A stretch of DNA of 64,000 bases, from NCBI GenBank assembly GCA_903884235.1, contig CAISEB010000032.1:1-64000 (forward strand), in the 5' to 3' direction. Source of the stretch: an uncultured Pseudomonadota bacterium (lineage in GTDB: Bacteria; Pseudomonadota; Gammaproteobacteria; Steroidobacterales; Steroidobacteraceae). Of this stretch, positions 63,123 to 64,000 are shown one piece after another. Position 1 is the first letter of the stretch; every line of letters starts with the position of its first letter. A model generated the notes under the pieces. It did no database searches, was not told the origin of the DNA, and saw only the letters and a program-made list of their open reading frames with translations. A program made the translations under genes and the position numbers.

Positions 63123-64000
63123 ATGAAGAAGTCCACCGTCATCGCGGTCTCGCTGCTGGCCGCCTCGCCGCTCGCGCTCGCCGCGCCAGACGGCCCCCAG
63201 CCGACGCCGGTCGAGGGCGCGGTACTGGAGTCGGTCATCGTCACCGGCTCGCACATCCCGCGCACCGAGACCGAGGGCGCCGCGCCCATCGTCTCGATCA
63301 GCGCAGACGACCTGCGCAACAGCGGCTTCACGTCGGTGTCCCAGGCGATGTCGGCGCTGACCGGCAACCTCGGCGCACTCGAGAACAACCAGAATACCAA
63401 CGGCTTCTCGCCGGGCGCACAGGCCGTCGACCTGCACGGACTCGGCCCGAACCACACGCTGGTCCTCGTCAACGGCCGGCGCATCGCGGACTATCCGCAG
63501 CTGTACCAGGGCACCAGCAACTTCACCGACATCTCCTCGCTGCCGCTGTCGCTGGTCGATCACATCGAGATCCTGAGCGGCAGCGCCTCGGCCATCTACG
63601 GCTCGGACGCGATCTCCGGCGTCGTCAACTTCATCCTGAAGAAGAAGGCCGACGGTGTGACGCTGGACCTGCGCGGCGGGTCGACGCAGCACGGCGGCGG
63701 CACGTCGGAGCGCGCCCAGCTCACCGGCGGGTTCTCGACCGAGCACCTGGACGCGGTGTTCTCCGTGGAACTGCTCAACGAGCAGCCCGTGTGGGCCTAC
63801 AAGCGCCCGAACACGAACTCGCGCCTCAACAGCCCGAATCCGTACGCCAGCCCGGTGTTCGTCATCGAGGACCAGGACCAGAACTACTACGACCCGCCGG
63901 CAGGAACCTGCGAGGCGCTGGCCGGCCTCGACCAGGGCACCCTCATCAACGCCTACCGCAACAACTACGGCAACTACTGCGGCAGCTACCACGACATCGG
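63123..64000 (+). CDS. TonB-dependent receptor, N-terminal part (runs off the window)
   Basis: At least 292 codons, with no stop before the end. A signal peptide (MKKSTVIAVSLLAASPLALA) and the TonB-box-like segment LESVIVTGSHIPRTETEGAAP precede the plug domain. Plug motifs are PIVSISADDLRNSGFTSVSQ, LVLVNGRRIADYP and ILSGSASAIYGSDAISGVVN, which lead into the first barrel strands. AGGGAGGG lies before the ATG. The plug type, with a TGSHIPR start, is that of the large Xanthomonad-like receptors used for polymer or peptide scavenging. It is divergent from the exported cyanophycinase-like gene, so the two may serve the same substrate. The barrel, and so the ligand class, is outside the window. Confidence 0.92.
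   Translation, partial: MKKSTVIAVSLLAASPLALAAPDGPQPTPVEGAVLESVIVTGSHIPRTETEGAAPIVSISADDLRNSGFTSVSQAMSALTGNLGALENNQNTNGFSPGAQAVDLHGLGPNHTLVLVNGRRIADYPQLYQGTSNFTDISSLPLSLVDHIEILSGSASAIYGSDAISGVVNFILKKKADGVTLDLRGGSTQHGGGTSERAQLTGGFSTEHLDAVFSVELLNEQPVWAYKRPNTNSRLNSPNPYASPVFVIEDQDQNYYDPPAGTCEALAGLDQGTLINAYRNNYGNYCGSYHDI

Overview
The window is a GC-rich chromosomal segment of a free-living gammaproteobacterium, most likely from the Xanthomonadales or a neighbouring lineage (Steroidobacter- or Nevskia-like). This rests on four features: a fused aspartokinase/diaminopimelate decarboxylase, a histidine operon led by a TrpR-fold repressor with bifunctional HisB and HisIE, an S-box SAM riboswitch in front of metX-metB, and the order thrS-infC-rpmI-rplT-pheS-pheT-ihfA-merR-tRNA-Pro. 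Outer-membrane TonB receptors and secreted glycosidases fit a Gram-negative degrader of complex organic matter. No phage, insertion sequence or CRISPR array was found.

Region by region. 1-4.9 kb: the 3' end of leuB, a periplasmic prolyl oligopeptidase, and a methionine unit (metX-metB) behind a SAM-I riboswitch. 5.0-12.4 kb: a compact, overlapping histidine operon (hisR-like, hisG, D, C, B, H, A, F, IE) with a perfect palindromic operator. hisF appears to start on ATT. 12.6-15.0 kb: a large orphan exported protein. 15.0-20.4 kb (minus): a small acidic protein, lysC-lysA fusion, asd and an MFS transporter, probably one lysine/aspartate unit. 20.5-22.6 kb: a cysteine-rich exported miniprotein and an acyl-CoA dehydrogenase. 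22.7-29.4 kb: a tripartite RND efflux operon and a beta-barrel protein. 29.4-32.3 kb: a trypsin-like protease gene broken by one frameshift, bracketed by a diverged copy of the 5' end of the following acyltransferase gene. 32.3-38.8 kb: GH31, six-hairpin and GH39 secreted glycosidases. 38.8-44.7 kb: a D-cysteine desulfhydrase-like enzyme, an Asp/Glu racemase, an Oar-like TonB receptor and a luciferase-like oxidoreductase. 45-46.4 kb: a class-C beta-lactamase-fold hydrolase. 46.6-54.0 kb (minus): tRNA-Pro and the translation/IHF cluster, where infC starts on ATC. 54.1-60.0 kb (minus): a membrane glycosyltransferase, an ABC ATPase, an FtsX-type permease and an AttH-like secreted protein in one overlapping unit. 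60.1-64 kb: a GDT1-family cation transporter, tRNA-Val, a gene-poor stretch, a small lipoprotein, a cyanophycinase-like S51 peptidase and the start of a TonB receptor that leaves the window.

Functionally, the left third is amino-acid biosynthesis under metabolite or repressor control. The middle is envelope traffic and polymer breakdown. The right third is the translation machinery plus an envelope-lipid or glycan export cluster. The most unusual observations are the ATT start of hisF beside an ATC-started infC, the split protease locus with its repeat, the palindromic operator ending 9 bases from a start codon with no Shine-Dalgarno, and the orphan protein after the his operon.
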